In this document: in pieces, positions 1-5,370 of the stretch
Numbering within the stretch: the stretch's first letter is position 1
Layout: every line of letters starts with the position of its first letter
From: Rhodospirillaceae bacterium
Lineage (GTDB): Bacteria > Pseudomonadota > Alphaproteobacteria > UBA9219
Direction: 5' to 3'
Assembly: GCA_003504035.1 (NCBI GenBank)
Contig: DOBW01000029.1
Span: 1-6,220 of the forward strand
DNA length: 6,220 bases
The notes under the pieces: generated by a model
Seen by the model: only the letters and a program-made list of their open reading frames with translations
Database searches by the model: none
What the model was told of the DNA's origin: nothing
Made by a program: the position numbers and the translations under genes

Positions 1-539
1 CCTTCTCCAGAAGCAGAAAAACCCCCGACCGCCAAAGGACCCTGCGCAACGGCATAAACTTCGCCATCTGCGGCCAAAAGAGGTGTCACAAGAAGCGTCC
101 CCCCCACAAGACTTTTGGCATCGCCCAAAGTCGAGACAACAATATCAAGACGTGATCCCTGCGCTGAAAAAGGGGCCAACGTTGCCGTTACAACAACCGC
201 CGCCACATTTTTCGTCTTCATGTTAGTGCCGCGCGTGTTAACGCCAAGGCGCTCGAGCATGCCAACAATACTTGTTTCTGTAAAAGGAGAGTTGGTCAGA
301 CCATCGCCCGTACCATTAAGGCCAACAACAAGCCCATATCCAATTAGCATATTATCGCGCACACCCTCAAAATTGACGATGTCTTTGAGACGCGAAGACG
401 CATGAGCTTGGGAAAAAGGAAAAGAAATCAGGCTCCCTGCAACCAAGACAGCCAGAAATAACGTTAAACGGACACAGGCCAGCCGTGCCACAAAACGCTT
501 GAGAGAAGTAAAAGAAGGGATAAGGCATGAAAAAGTCAT
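1..539 (-). CDS. flgI: Flagellar P-ring protein FlgI, N-terminal part (gene continues beyond the window edge)
   Basis: FlgI forms the P ring, the periplasmic bushing around the flagellar rod at the peptidoglycan layer, and is exported by the Sec route. About 179 codons are visible. Residues 1-47 look like a signal peptide: a basic segment to about residue 24, a hydrophobic core near 25-42, then an AHA cleavage site before SSRLKDIVNFEGVRDN. The mature part shows the family's conserved stretches GYGLVVGLNGTGDG, MLERLGV, NVAAVVVTATLAPF, GSRLDIVVSTLGDA and LLAADGEVYAVAQGPLAVGG. The ATG start is supported by AGGAG at 545-549, five bases upstream, and by a sigma-54 promoter whose predicted start site lies only about 18 bases upstream. 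The n-region of the signal peptide is unusually long at about 24 residues. The C-terminal half lies outside the window. FliX, encoded divergently, fits a flagellar locus. Confidence 0.96.
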   Translation of the reverse strand, partial: MTFSCLIPSFTSLKRFVARLACVRLTLFLAVLVAGSLISFPFSQAHASSRLKDIVNFEGVRDNMLIGYGLVVGLNGTGDGLTNSPFTETSIVGMLERLGVNTRGTNMKTKNVAAVVVTATLAPFSAQGSRLDIVVSTLGDAKSLVGGTLLVTPLLAADGEVYAVAQGPLAVGGFSASGE

Positions 540-568
540 AAGAACTCCTAATTCTTGCCTTTCATCTC

Positions 569-583
569 GCAAGAGACGTGCCA
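569..583 (-). promoter_or_regulatory. Sigma-54 (-24/-12) promoter of flgI
   Basis: On the minus strand the sequence reads TGGCAC, five bases, then TTGC, an exact match to the RpoN consensus with the required spacing between the GG and GC doublets. Counting from the -12 position puts the transcription start near 557, leaving an 18-base leader that contains the AGGAG ribosome binding site of flgI. Late flagellar genes of Caulobacter are known to use sigma-54 promoters activated by FlbD. The same logic is inferred here, because the neighbouring fliX gene encodes the known FlbD regulator. Confidence 0.9.
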
Positions 584-643
584 GTTTGGACAGACTCTCA
601 AAATTCTTTTCTTCCTCTTGATTTCTCTTGCTTTTTCTCCCTA

Positions 644-670
644 TTGATTCCTTTTGCCGCACCTTATAAT
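644..670 (+). promoter_or_regulatory. Possible sigma-70 type promoter toward fliX (upstream candidate)
   Basis: TTGATT at 644-649 and a perfect TATAAT at 665-670 are separated by 15 bp, shorter than the preferred 17. Transcription from here would give fliX a leader of roughly 170 bases. The proximal 12-bp repeat fills the spacer, so a bound protein would be expected to block this promoter. No promoter activity can be shown from sequence alone. Confidence 0.35.
651..662. promoter_or_regulatory. Proximal copy of a 12-bp element, candidate FlbD-type enhancer site
   Basis: The 12-mer CTTTTGCCGCAC (GTGCGGCAAAAG on the other strand) occurs here and again, without mismatch, at 718-729. Its centre is about 100 bp upstream of the predicted sigma-54 start of flgI, the usual distance for an enhancer-binding activator. 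Its CGGC-plus-A-tract core resembles the ftr sites bound by FlbD in Caulobacter, as recalled and not aligned. The copy also lies between the possible -35 and -10 boxes of a rightward promoter. Confidence 0.6.
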
Positions 671-717
671 AGAAGGCAAAACCGTTTTTCACGCCCCCTT
701 ATGTAGTGGGTCGGAAT

Positions 718-729
718 CTTTTGCCGCAC
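718..729. promoter_or_regulatory. Distal copy of the 12-bp element, candidate FlbD-type enhancer site
   Basis: This is an exact copy of the 12-mer at 651-662, in the same orientation and 67 bp away. It is centred about 167 bp upstream of the predicted flgI start. Paired enhancer sites are typical of sigma-54 activators, which bind as oligomers. Assignment to FlbD is inference from context. Confidence 0.55.
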
Positions 730-795
730 GCTCTCTAAACGGGACTTTCCTTTTAGACCGTGTTAGAGTCTGTCCTCACAATAAGAGCAAAATTC

Positions 796-804
796 TGTTA
801 TCAT
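796..804 (+). promoter_or_regulatory. Possible extended -10 promoter of fliX (downstream candidate)
   Basis: TGTTATCAT matches the pattern TG, one base, then a -10 hexamer (TATCAT). It would start transcription near 811, about 37 bases before the fliX ATG. There is no good -35 box 17 bp upstream, so this is an alternative to the TATAAT-containing candidate at 644-670. Confidence 0.3.
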
Positions 805-847
805 AGGTCGCGCAGAGCTTGTGAGAAAAAGATGTTGAGGAAAAAAT

Positions 848-1270
848 ATGATTAGTCGAATTGAAGGCCCCAGTCCTTTGCGCACAGCAACCCATGTTAA
901 GCGCACTAAAAAATCCAAAAAATCGGATGGTGCAGGCTTTTCCAAGCACTTAGATGGCACACAAGACGCAAGTGGCCTTCAAGGAGCAGGGGCTTTAGGT
1001 GCCGTTTCCGGCGTTTTGGATATTCAAGAAGTGGATGACGCCCTCGATCGGGCTTCACGCGGCAAGCTGCGCGCCGAGGATATGCTTGAAAAACTGGACT
1101 CTCTTCGGCTCGAGCTTTTATCGGGACAGCTTTCCCAAGGAACTGTTCAGCACCTCTCAAATATGGTTAAAGAACATCGCACAGAGGTTGATGACCCCAA
1201 ATTAAGTAAAATTCTTGACGAAATTGACTTGCGTGCACAGGTAGAATTAGCCAAATTCACGCGCGCCTAA
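848..1270 (+). CDS. fliX: Flagellar assembly regulator FliX
   Basis: FliX is a small cytoplasmic protein known in Caulobacter to couple completion of early flagellar structures to FlbD, the activator of sigma-54 dependent late genes. The 140-residue product has the family's usual length and layout: a basic, probably flexible N-terminus (about residues 1-40) followed by a conserved helical half. Recognisable stretches are IQEVDDALDRASRGK, LEKLDSLRLELLSGQLS and VDDPKLSKILDEIDLRAQVELAKF. The ATG at 848 has GAGGA at 837-841, six bases upstream. Divergent placement next to flgI, with dksA 32 bases downstream, matches the arrangement known from Caulobacter-type genomes. Its expression is probably driven by one of two weak promoter candidates in the shared control region, and it may feed back on the adjacent flgI promoter through FlbD. 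Confidence 0.93.
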   Translation: MISRIEGPSPLRTATHVKRTKKSKKSDGAGFSKHLDGTQDASGLQGAGALGAVSGVLDIQEVDDALDRASRGKLRAEDMLEKLDSLRLELLSGQLSQGTVQHLSNMVKEHRTEVDDPKLSKILDEIDLRAQVELAKFTRA

Positions 1271-1302
1271 TTTATTGCAACTTTTTAAAGGAGTTTTCCC
1301 GC

Positions 1303-1725
1303 ATGGTTACAGTGCCCTCCAACTACAAACCTACGGAAAAAGAACCCTATATGAATCCTGTTATGCTGGAACATTTCCGGCAGAAACTTGTCGCGTGGAA
1401 AGAATCCATCATTAAAGACGCTGATTCAACCCTACAGGAATTGCAAGACGAAGGCGGAGTACGCGAACCTGATATTGCCGATCGCGCATCAATTGAAACA
1501 GAAGTCGCCCTTGAATTGCGTGCCCGTGATCGCCAACGGAAACTCATCAGCAAAATTGACGAGGCTTTGGAGCGCATTCGCACAAGCGAATATGGCTATT
1601 GCGAAGAAACAGATGAACCTATCGGCATCAAACGGCTGGAAGTTCGTCCTGTCGCCACACTTACAATCGAAGCCCAAGAACGCCATGAACGCATGGAAAG
1701 GACACACCGAGATGATCGAGAATAG
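1303..1725 (+). CDS. dksA: RNA polymerase-binding transcription factor DksA
   Basis: DksA enters the secondary channel of RNA polymerase and, with ppGpp, tunes transcription of rRNA and biosynthetic genes. The 140-residue product shows the coiled-coil region (about 20-95) with the tip motif DxxDxA at D57, D60 and A62, then the highly conserved ELRARDRQRKLISKIDEAL. The globular zinc-finger-like end follows at YGYCEETDEPIGIKRLE and AQERHER. Only one of the four classical zinc cysteines remains (C100); the other positions appear as T103, T121 and A124. One-cysteine DksA proteins are established in alphaproteobacteria. AAGGAG at 1288-1293, nine bases upstream, supports the ATG at 1303, and the N-terminal NYKPTEKEPYMNP matches the usual alphaproteobacterial beginning. 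The next gene overlaps its last 14 bases. Confidence 0.96.
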   Translation: MVTVPSNYKPTEKEPYMNPVMLEHFRQKLVAWKESIIKDADSTLQELQDEGGVREPDIADRASIETEVALELRARDRQRKLISKIDEALERIRTSEYGYCEETDEPIGIKRLEVRPVATLTIEAQERHERMERTHRDDRE

Positions 1726-2329
1726 TTTTCAAAAAAACTTTCTTTTTTTACTCATCGCAACACTCGCTTTCTTTGCACTGACATCTCCAGCCTGTGCAAA
1801 AGGTTCTATGATGGGCCTTGCTTACATCAGAGAAATTGTTCTTCAACCGCCGCGTTTAGGCAAACCCGCAGACAGCAAAAAATGTGATGTCTCCGAAAAT
1901 GATATTCCAAACTTTATCCTTCCAAAATTAAAGTCGGATGGTTTGCCTATTTTTTCTCTTCTTGATGCACCAGTGCCTGCAGAAAAAACGGCACGGATCT
2001 ATCTCGTACCTGAAATCATCACCATGGAAATAAAGCGAACAGCTTGCGTTTCCTATCTCTCCATGATTGCAAAATCAAAAGAGACTCTGGACATCCCCCC
2101 CATCAAAGTGCCGCGCAACGTCACCGTTGCCTATTGGAAAGGCGGCCTTATGCTGCACTCATCAGCAGCAGGACATAAGCGCGTTGTTCAACGTGGTTTT
2201 GAAAAACTATCCGAACTTTTTTCACGCGACTATCGTCTCGCCCAGCCGCCGGATCTTGACTGGCTCAGAGAAAAAGAAATAATTCCGAAAAAGCTCAAGA
2301 AAGAGCTAGAGCTTGTTCCGACTAAATAA
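1712..2329 (+). CDS. Exported protein of unknown function
   Basis: I do not recognise this 205-residue protein. Residues 1-29 look like a Sec signal peptide: a short polar start with K8, a hydrophobic core at about 10-24, and ACA before K30 as a signal peptidase I site. The mature part is basic near the end (IIPKKLKKELE) and has two cysteines, C58 and C112, which could form a disulfide in the periplasm. There is no transmembrane segment after the signal and no catalytic motif I can name. The ATG at 1712 overlaps the dksA end by 14 bases and has AAGGA at 1698-1702, nine bases upstream, suggesting coupled translation. The same frame is open upstream to 1388, but that part lies under dksA and carries no signal peptide. 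An in-frame ATG at 1685 would add nine polar residues before the signal and has no better ribosome site. A role linked to the flagellum or envelope is possible from position only. Confidence 0.78.
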   Translation: MIENSFQKNFLFLLIATLAFFALTSPACAKGSMMGLAYIREIVLQPPRLGKPADSKKCDVSENDIPNFILPKLKSDGLPIFSLLDAPVPAEKTARIYLVPEIITMEIKRTACVSYLSMIAKSKETLDIPPIKVPRNVTVAYWKGGLMLHSSAAGHKRVVQRGFEKLSELFSRDYRLAQPPDLDWLREKEIIPKKLKKELELVPTK

Positions 2330-2372
2330 AGAGAGTCGAAATTTTCCCCCACCGTTCGCTACAAAAATGGGA

Positions 2373-2389
2373 CGCCTGCCTTCGCAGGC
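2373..2389. repeat. Short hairpin resembling a dispersed intergenic repeat
   Basis: GCCTGC (2374-2379), a CTTC loop and GCAGGC (2384-2389) form a perfect 6-bp stem, followed by ATGACGG. Hairpins ending in a GC-rich arm plus ATGACG are common dispersed intergenic repeats in proteobacteria, and this one looks similar. An additional arm, GGCAGGCG at 2436-2443, can pair with CGCCTGCC at 2373-2380 as an alternative. There is no T-run after the stem, so it is not a textbook terminator, although it lies just after the plus-strand genes. Confidence 0.55.
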
Positions 2390-2408
2390 ATGACGGTATC
2401 TGTGGTTG

Positions 2409-2431
2409 TATAGCCATTTCAATTTGAAATC
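2409..2431. repeat. Solo copy of the palindromic element's end sequence, with its own small palindrome
   Basis: TATAGCCATTTCAATTT (2409-2425) matches TATAGTCGTTTCAATTT (2489-2505) at 15 of 17 positions, exactly 80 bp apart. The second copy is the left end of the palindromic element at 2490-2592. Inside the first copy, ATTTCAA and TTGAAAT (2416-2430) form a perfect inverted repeat around one base. This looks like a remnant or a collapsed copy of the same element. Confidence 0.5.
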
Positions 2432-2465
2432 GGACGGCAGGCGAAAATTACTTTTTGTCGAGCCT

Positions 2466-2490
2466 TATTGCGTAAGCGTACGCTTCAATA
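2466..2490. repeat. Perfect 12-bp palindrome inside an interrupted hairpin
   Basis: AAGCGTACGCTT at 2474-2485 is a perfect palindrome. The outer arms TATTG (2466-2470) and CAATA (2486-2490) also pair, leaving a three-base CGT bulge. It lies between the two copies of the repeat end and may belong to the same composite repeat. Confidence 0.45.
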
Positions 2491-2592
2491 TAGTCGTTTC
2501 AATTTATTCTTCCCGAAGGCACGAGAAGCGACGTGTATAAACATACACGAGCGACGAAGTAACGCTCGGGAAAGGTAAATGGAAAAGACTAT
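2490..2592. repeat. 103-bp imperfect palindrome (MITE- or REP-like element) overlapping the 3' end of recR
   Basis: The two arms meet at a perfect central hairpin: CGTGTAT (2532-2538), loop AAAC, ATACACG (2543-2549). The outer 27 bases of each arm match at 22 positions. Both start ATAGTC, share an ATTTA core and end in TTCCCGA (left arm 2490-2516, right arm read on the minus strand from 2592). The whole would fold as one long hairpin in RNA from either direction, placed between two convergent genes where it could end or stabilise both transcripts. The right end lies inside recR: the TAG of the ATAGTC terminus is the recR stop codon. I see no transposase, so any mobility would depend on a source elsewhere. 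Confidence 0.75.
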
Positions 2593-3170
2593 CGGCGGGC
2601 GGTAAGGGCCGCCGTGATAGTCCCTTCATCCAGATAGTCAAGCTCGCCACCAATAGGCAAGCCATGCGCTAATTTTGAAACCTGAACATCACTTTTTTCA
2701 AGACGCTCTTGAACATAATGTGCTGTAGTCTGGCCCTCAAGCGTTGCGCTTAGCGCAAGAATAACCTCACGCACATGGCCTTCACCGACCCGCACCAACA
2801 AAGATTCAATGCGCAAATCAGCTGGCTGAATGCCATCAAGTGCCGACAACGTTCCACCCAAAACATGATAGTACCCTTTGAACGCACGTGAGCGCTCCAA
2901 GGCCCAAAGATCAGCAACATCTTCCACAACACAAAGAAGCGTTTGGTCACGCCTTTCATCCTGACAAAGCAGACAAGGTGAAACGACATCCCAATTTCCA
3001 CAAACGGGACAGCTTCGCATGGCAGAGGCTGTCTCAGAAAGAGCGCTCACCAAAGGCATCAACAAAGACTCGCGGCGCTGCAAGAGATGCAACACAACGC
3101 GGCGCGCCGAGCGCGGCCCAAGCCCAGGTAGTTTTGCCAAGAGTTGTGTAAGACGATCAAGAGGAGACAT
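2589..3170 (-). CDS. recR: Recombination mediator protein RecR
   Basis: RecR works with RecO and RecF to load RecA at single-stranded gaps and blocked forks. At 193 residues it is near the usual 195-200. In order it shows the N-terminal helix-hairpin-helix (LLAKLPGLGPRSARRVVLHLL, about 10-30), a four-cysteine zinc finger (C54, C57, C66, C69), the Toprim domain beginning near residue 78 with the conserved acidic residue E83, the motif HVLGGTLSALDGIQP, and the C-terminal LAHGLPIGGELDYLDEGT. It starts 16 bases after the ybaB stop, with only a weak ribosome site (AAAAGG about 12 bases upstream), so it is probably translated with ybaB in the dnaX-ybaB-recR cluster. Its final TAG is the end of the palindromic element at 2490-2592, but the visible C-terminus looks full length. 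Confidence 0.97.
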   Translation of the reverse strand: MSPLDRLTQLLAKLPGLGPRSARRVVLHLLQRRESLLMPLVSALSETASAMRSCPVCGNWDVVSPCLLCQDERRDQTLLCVVEDVADLWALERSRAFKGYYHVLGGTLSALDGIQPADLRIESLLVRVGEGHVREVILALSATLEGQTTAHYVQERLEKSDVQVSKLAHGLPIGGELDYLDEGTITAALTARR

Positions 3171-3186
3171 CAGAACGTTTTGCCTT

Positions 3187-3510
3187 TTAAAAAGGAAGGC
3201 TCATACCGGGAGGCAGCTTGGCGCCCCCCATGACTTTTTCAGTCTCGCCAGCAACAATTTCATCCATCTTGGCCTTGGCATCACCCACCGCAGCAACAAC
3301 CATATCTTCCAGCATCTCAATTTCCGCAGGATCAACCAAAGAAGGATCAATCTTGATTTTTTTCAAGGCACCCTTGCCGCTCAGAGAAGCCTCAACCAGA
3401 CCGCCTCCGGCCTGACCTGTTGCCTCCATATCCACTAGACGCTCTTGCATCTTTGTCATCTTGCCTTGCATTTCTTGAACTTGTTTCATCATCTGGCCAA
3501 CATTAAACAT
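3187..3510 (-). CDS. ybaB: YbaB/EbfC family nucleoid-associated protein
   Basis: Members of this family are small dimeric DNA-binding proteins that coat the nucleoid. At 107 residues the length is typical. The sequence has the family signature: a long N-terminal helix MMKQVQEMQGKMTKMQERL, a glycine-rich turn with GGGLVEASLSGKGALKKIKIDPSLV, and the C-terminal MLEDMVVAAVGDAKAKMDEI helix followed by a GGAKLPPGM tail. The start ATG has AAGGA about 10 bases upstream. It lies 54 bases after dnaX and 16 bases before recR, the arrangement found in many bacteria. A perfect CCTTTT-A-AAAAGG palindrome (3183-3195) covers its stop codon. Confidence 0.95.
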   Translation of the reverse strand: MFNVGQMMKQVQEMQGKMTKMQERLVDMEATGQAGGGLVEASLSGKGALKKIKIDPSLVDPAEIEMLEDMVVAAVGDAKAKMDEIVAGETEKVMGGAKLPPGMSLPF

Positions 3511-3564
3511 CGTGCGATTTTCCTTTTTCGTTTAAAACTCAACAAAGCGACAAAAGTATGTGTG

Positions 3565-5349
3565 TCACGCCTCATCATCCACAGAAGTCACATCCCCTTC
3601 ATCCGTCTCAATCGGCGCTGTCTGTTTCTGCTTAAGGGAAACAAGCTTGGCCTTTGGAAAAGCCTCTTTACACGCGCGCATAAGAGGATGCGTTTGAACT
3701 TTTTCTTGCCTCTTTTTCTCACTGTCGCGATCCTGTTCAAGCAATGTGAGCTCGCCCTTTTGCTCGACAACCGCAACCATCCAACGCTGCCCTGTCCATT
3801 GTGTCAAGCATTGTGCCGTCCGCGATGCCAAAGAGGGTGACGCCTTTTTTTCAAGATTAAGCTCAAGCTTACCGGCAGTCATATGCACAAGATGCGCCAA
3901 CGAAGAAAGCTCGGCATAAAGGCCACCTTCACGATTAGCAGCAAAGAGAGCCACAATGTCACGAAACGTAGAAGGCATCGGCGCTGGAGATGAGGCTAAA
4001 ACGGCGCGCGCAGCAGAAGCCGGTGCCGTTTCCTGCGCCATGGACGTGCTGCGCGCGGCAACAACAGGGCCAGAATTAACCGCACGCAAATGTGACGACA
4101 CGCTCCCTCCAGAAGAAGGTGGAGGCGAAACCGGTAAGGACACAGTAACCGCTTTTTCTTTTTGCGTTCTGAGCTGCCGGATCAAATCTCCAGGCAAAGG
4201 AAGCTCTGCGGCATAAGCCAAACGAATAAGAACCATCTCAGCTGCCGCACATGGGTTAGTCGCTGCCTGCACTTCGCCTATACCTTTAAGCAAAATCTGC
4301 CATGCCCGTGTGAGGGCAGGAATTTTGATATTAGCAAGGTCATTCGCAAGTTGTTTTTCAGCCTCTGGAAAATCAAGAGCCTCGACATTATCTTTAAGAA
4401 TCTGCATGCGCGTTAAAAAATGAACAAGCTCGGCCATATCCTGCAATGTTTGCAAAGCATCCGCGCCGCCGCGCACCATATCATCAAAAGTTTTAAGCGC
4501 CTCAACCATCTTGCCGTTTAAACTTTGACGACACAAATCTAGACTCGCAGCACGATCCGCAAGGCCCAGCATCTCTTTAACATCGCCTTCTTTTATCTCT
4601 CCCTTTCCAAGCGCAATCGCTTGATCCAAGAGGCTCAAGCCGTCACGCACCGAACCATCGGCCGCACGTGCAATAAGCTTAAGGGCTTCTTCCTCGGCAG
4701 GGACCTTTTCTAAATCAGCCAAATGCGTAAAATGGGATGTCAACGTTACAGCATCAATCCTACGTAAATCAAAACGCTGACAACGAGACAAAACTGTTAC
4801 AGGAACCTTGCGGATTTCTGTTGTCGCAAAAATAAACTTTGTGTGCGGTGGTGGTTCCTCAAGCGTTTTCAAAAGCGCATTAAAAGCATTTTTTGAAAGC
4901 ATGTGAACTTCATCGAGAATATAAATTTTATATTTGGCAGAAACAGGCCCATAGCGAACACTGTCAATAATTTCTCGGATGTCATCAACACCTGTGCGTG
5001 ATGCCGCATCCATTTCCTGAACATCAACATGCCTGTCTTCGGTGATAGCACAACACGACTCGCAAGCTCCACACGGCTCAATAGATTTATCACCTTTTTT
5101 TCGGCCCGTACAATTAAGTGCTTTGGCAATAAGGCGGGCTGTTGTTGTTTTGCCAATACCGCGCACGCCTGTGAGCATCCACGCTTGCGGCAAGCGAGCA
5201 GACTGGATCGCATTGGTGAGTGTGCGCACCATCGCCTCTTGCCCAATAAGTTCGGCAAAAGAATGCGGTCTGTATTTGCGCGCAAGAACACGATAGGGCT
5301 CTGGCGTCTGCGAGGGATTTTTTTCGTTATCGCCAAAAAGTCCGGACAA
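3565..5349 (-). CDS. dnaX: DNA polymerase III subunit tau (clamp loader ATPase DnaX)
   Basis: DnaX is the ATPase of the replicative clamp loader. Its tau form also tethers polymerase and helicase. The 594 residues show: Walker A GVRGIGKT at 61-68; a zinc knuckle with C80, C93, C96 and C99; Walker B with YILDEVHML near 143-151; sensor 1 FATTEIRKVP near 174-183; the SRC arginine finger at 188-190; and sensor 2 near 232-244 (GSVRDGLSLLDQA). A low-complexity proline/serine/alanine linker runs about 400-460. A C-terminal domain starts near TFRDIVALF (461), probably the polymerase-binding domain of tau. The start is TTG: an in-frame TAA lies 18 bases upstream at 5368-5370 with no ATG or GTG between, and AGGA sits nine bases before the TTG. 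The gene has two seven-A tracts, one of them in the same A AAA AAG frame used for gamma production in E. coli. The SRP RNA gene ends 38 bases upstream. Confidence 0.97.
   Translation of the reverse strand: MSGLFGDNEKNPSQTPEPYRVLARKYRPHSFAELIGQEAMVRTLTNAIQSARLPQAWMLTGVRGIGKTTTARLIAKALNCTGRKKGDKSIEPCGACESCCAITEDRHVDVQEMDAASRTGVDDIREIIDSVRYGPVSAKYKIYILDEVHMLSKNAFNALLKTLEEPPPHTKFIFATTEIRKVPVTVLSRCQRFDLRRIDAVTLTSHFTHLADLEKVPAEEEALKLIARAADGSVRDGLSLLDQAIALGKGEIKEGDVKEMLGLADRAASLDLCRQSLNGKMVEALKTFDDMVRGGADALQTLQDMAELVHFLTRMQILKDNVEALDFPEAEKQLANDLANIKIPALTRAWQILLKGIGEVQAATNPCAAAEMVLIRLAYAAELPLPGDLIRQLRTQKEKAVTVSLPVSPPPSSGGSVSSHLRAVNSGPVVAARSTSMAQETAPASAARAVLASSPAPMPSTFRDIVALFAANREGGLYAELSSLAHLVHMTAGKLELNLEKKASPSLASRTAQCLTQWTGQRWMVAVVEQKGELTLLEQDRDSEKKRQEKVQTHPLMRACKEAFPKAKLVSLKQKQTAPIETDEGDVTSVDDEA
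3844..3850 (-). other. A AAA AAG heptamer in dnaX, candidate -1 frameshift site
   Basis: In the dnaX frame the codons GAA AAA AAG (E500, K501, K502) contain the heptamer A AAA AAG, the same slippery sequence in the same frame as in E. coli dnaX. A -1 slip would add 35 different residues and stop, giving a product of about 537 residues that lacks most of the C-terminal domain. There is no clear upstream Shine-Dalgarno-like stimulator, and I see only weak pairing potential downstream, so function is uncertain. Confidence 0.35.
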
Positions 5350-5370
5350 TTTCCGCTTTCCTATGTCTTA

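Larger units (their letters stand above)
540..847. promoter_or_regulatory. Divergent flgI/fliX control region
   Basis: This 308-bp gene-free stretch separates two divergent flagellar genes. It contains the flgI ribosome site (545-549), the sigma-54 promoter (569-583), a T-rich block (597-637), two identical 12-bp elements (651-662 and 718-729), two weak rightward promoter candidates and the fliX ribosome site (837-841). Short open frames crossing it are on the wrong strand or lack coding character. Confidence 0.85.
2330..2588. other. Palindrome-rich region between convergent genes, no coding gene seen
   Basis: These 259 bp separate the plus-strand exported-protein gene from recR on the minus strand. 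They contain at least four inverted repeats and one direct repeat of a 17-bp end sequence. No frame longer than a few dozen codons with coding character is present. The likely roles are bidirectional transcription termination and transcript protection, on DNA that looks built from repeat elements. Confidence 0.7.

Noticed and set aside
115..405. Plus-strand open frame of 96 codons
   Set aside because: It is antisense to flgI, whose translation shows clear family motifs on the other strand.
754..767. TTAG-N6-TTAG resembling a CtrA box upstream of fliX
   Set aside because: CtrA sites need TTAA half sites with a seven-base spacer; both half sites and spacing are off.
1388..1711. Open frame extending the exported-protein gene upstream to an ATG at 1388
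   Set aside because: It lies entirely under dksA in another frame, would bury the signal peptide in the middle of the protein, and a good ribosome site serves the ATG at 1712.
1787..1798. Lipobox reading of SPAC in the exported protein
   Set aside because: The -3 position is serine, where leucine or a similar residue is expected; the ACA signal peptidase I site fits better.
2330..2588. CRISPR array
   Set aside because: The repeats here are palindromes and one imperfect direct repeat pair, with no regularly spaced direct repeats.
3445..3840. Plus-strand open frame of 131 codons across the dnaX end
   Set aside because: It is antisense to dnaX and ybaB, rich in unlikely residue runs, and has no recognisable domain.
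4869..5336. Minus-strand 155-codon frame inside dnaX
   Set aside because: It is a shifted-frame shadow of the DnaX ATPase domain.
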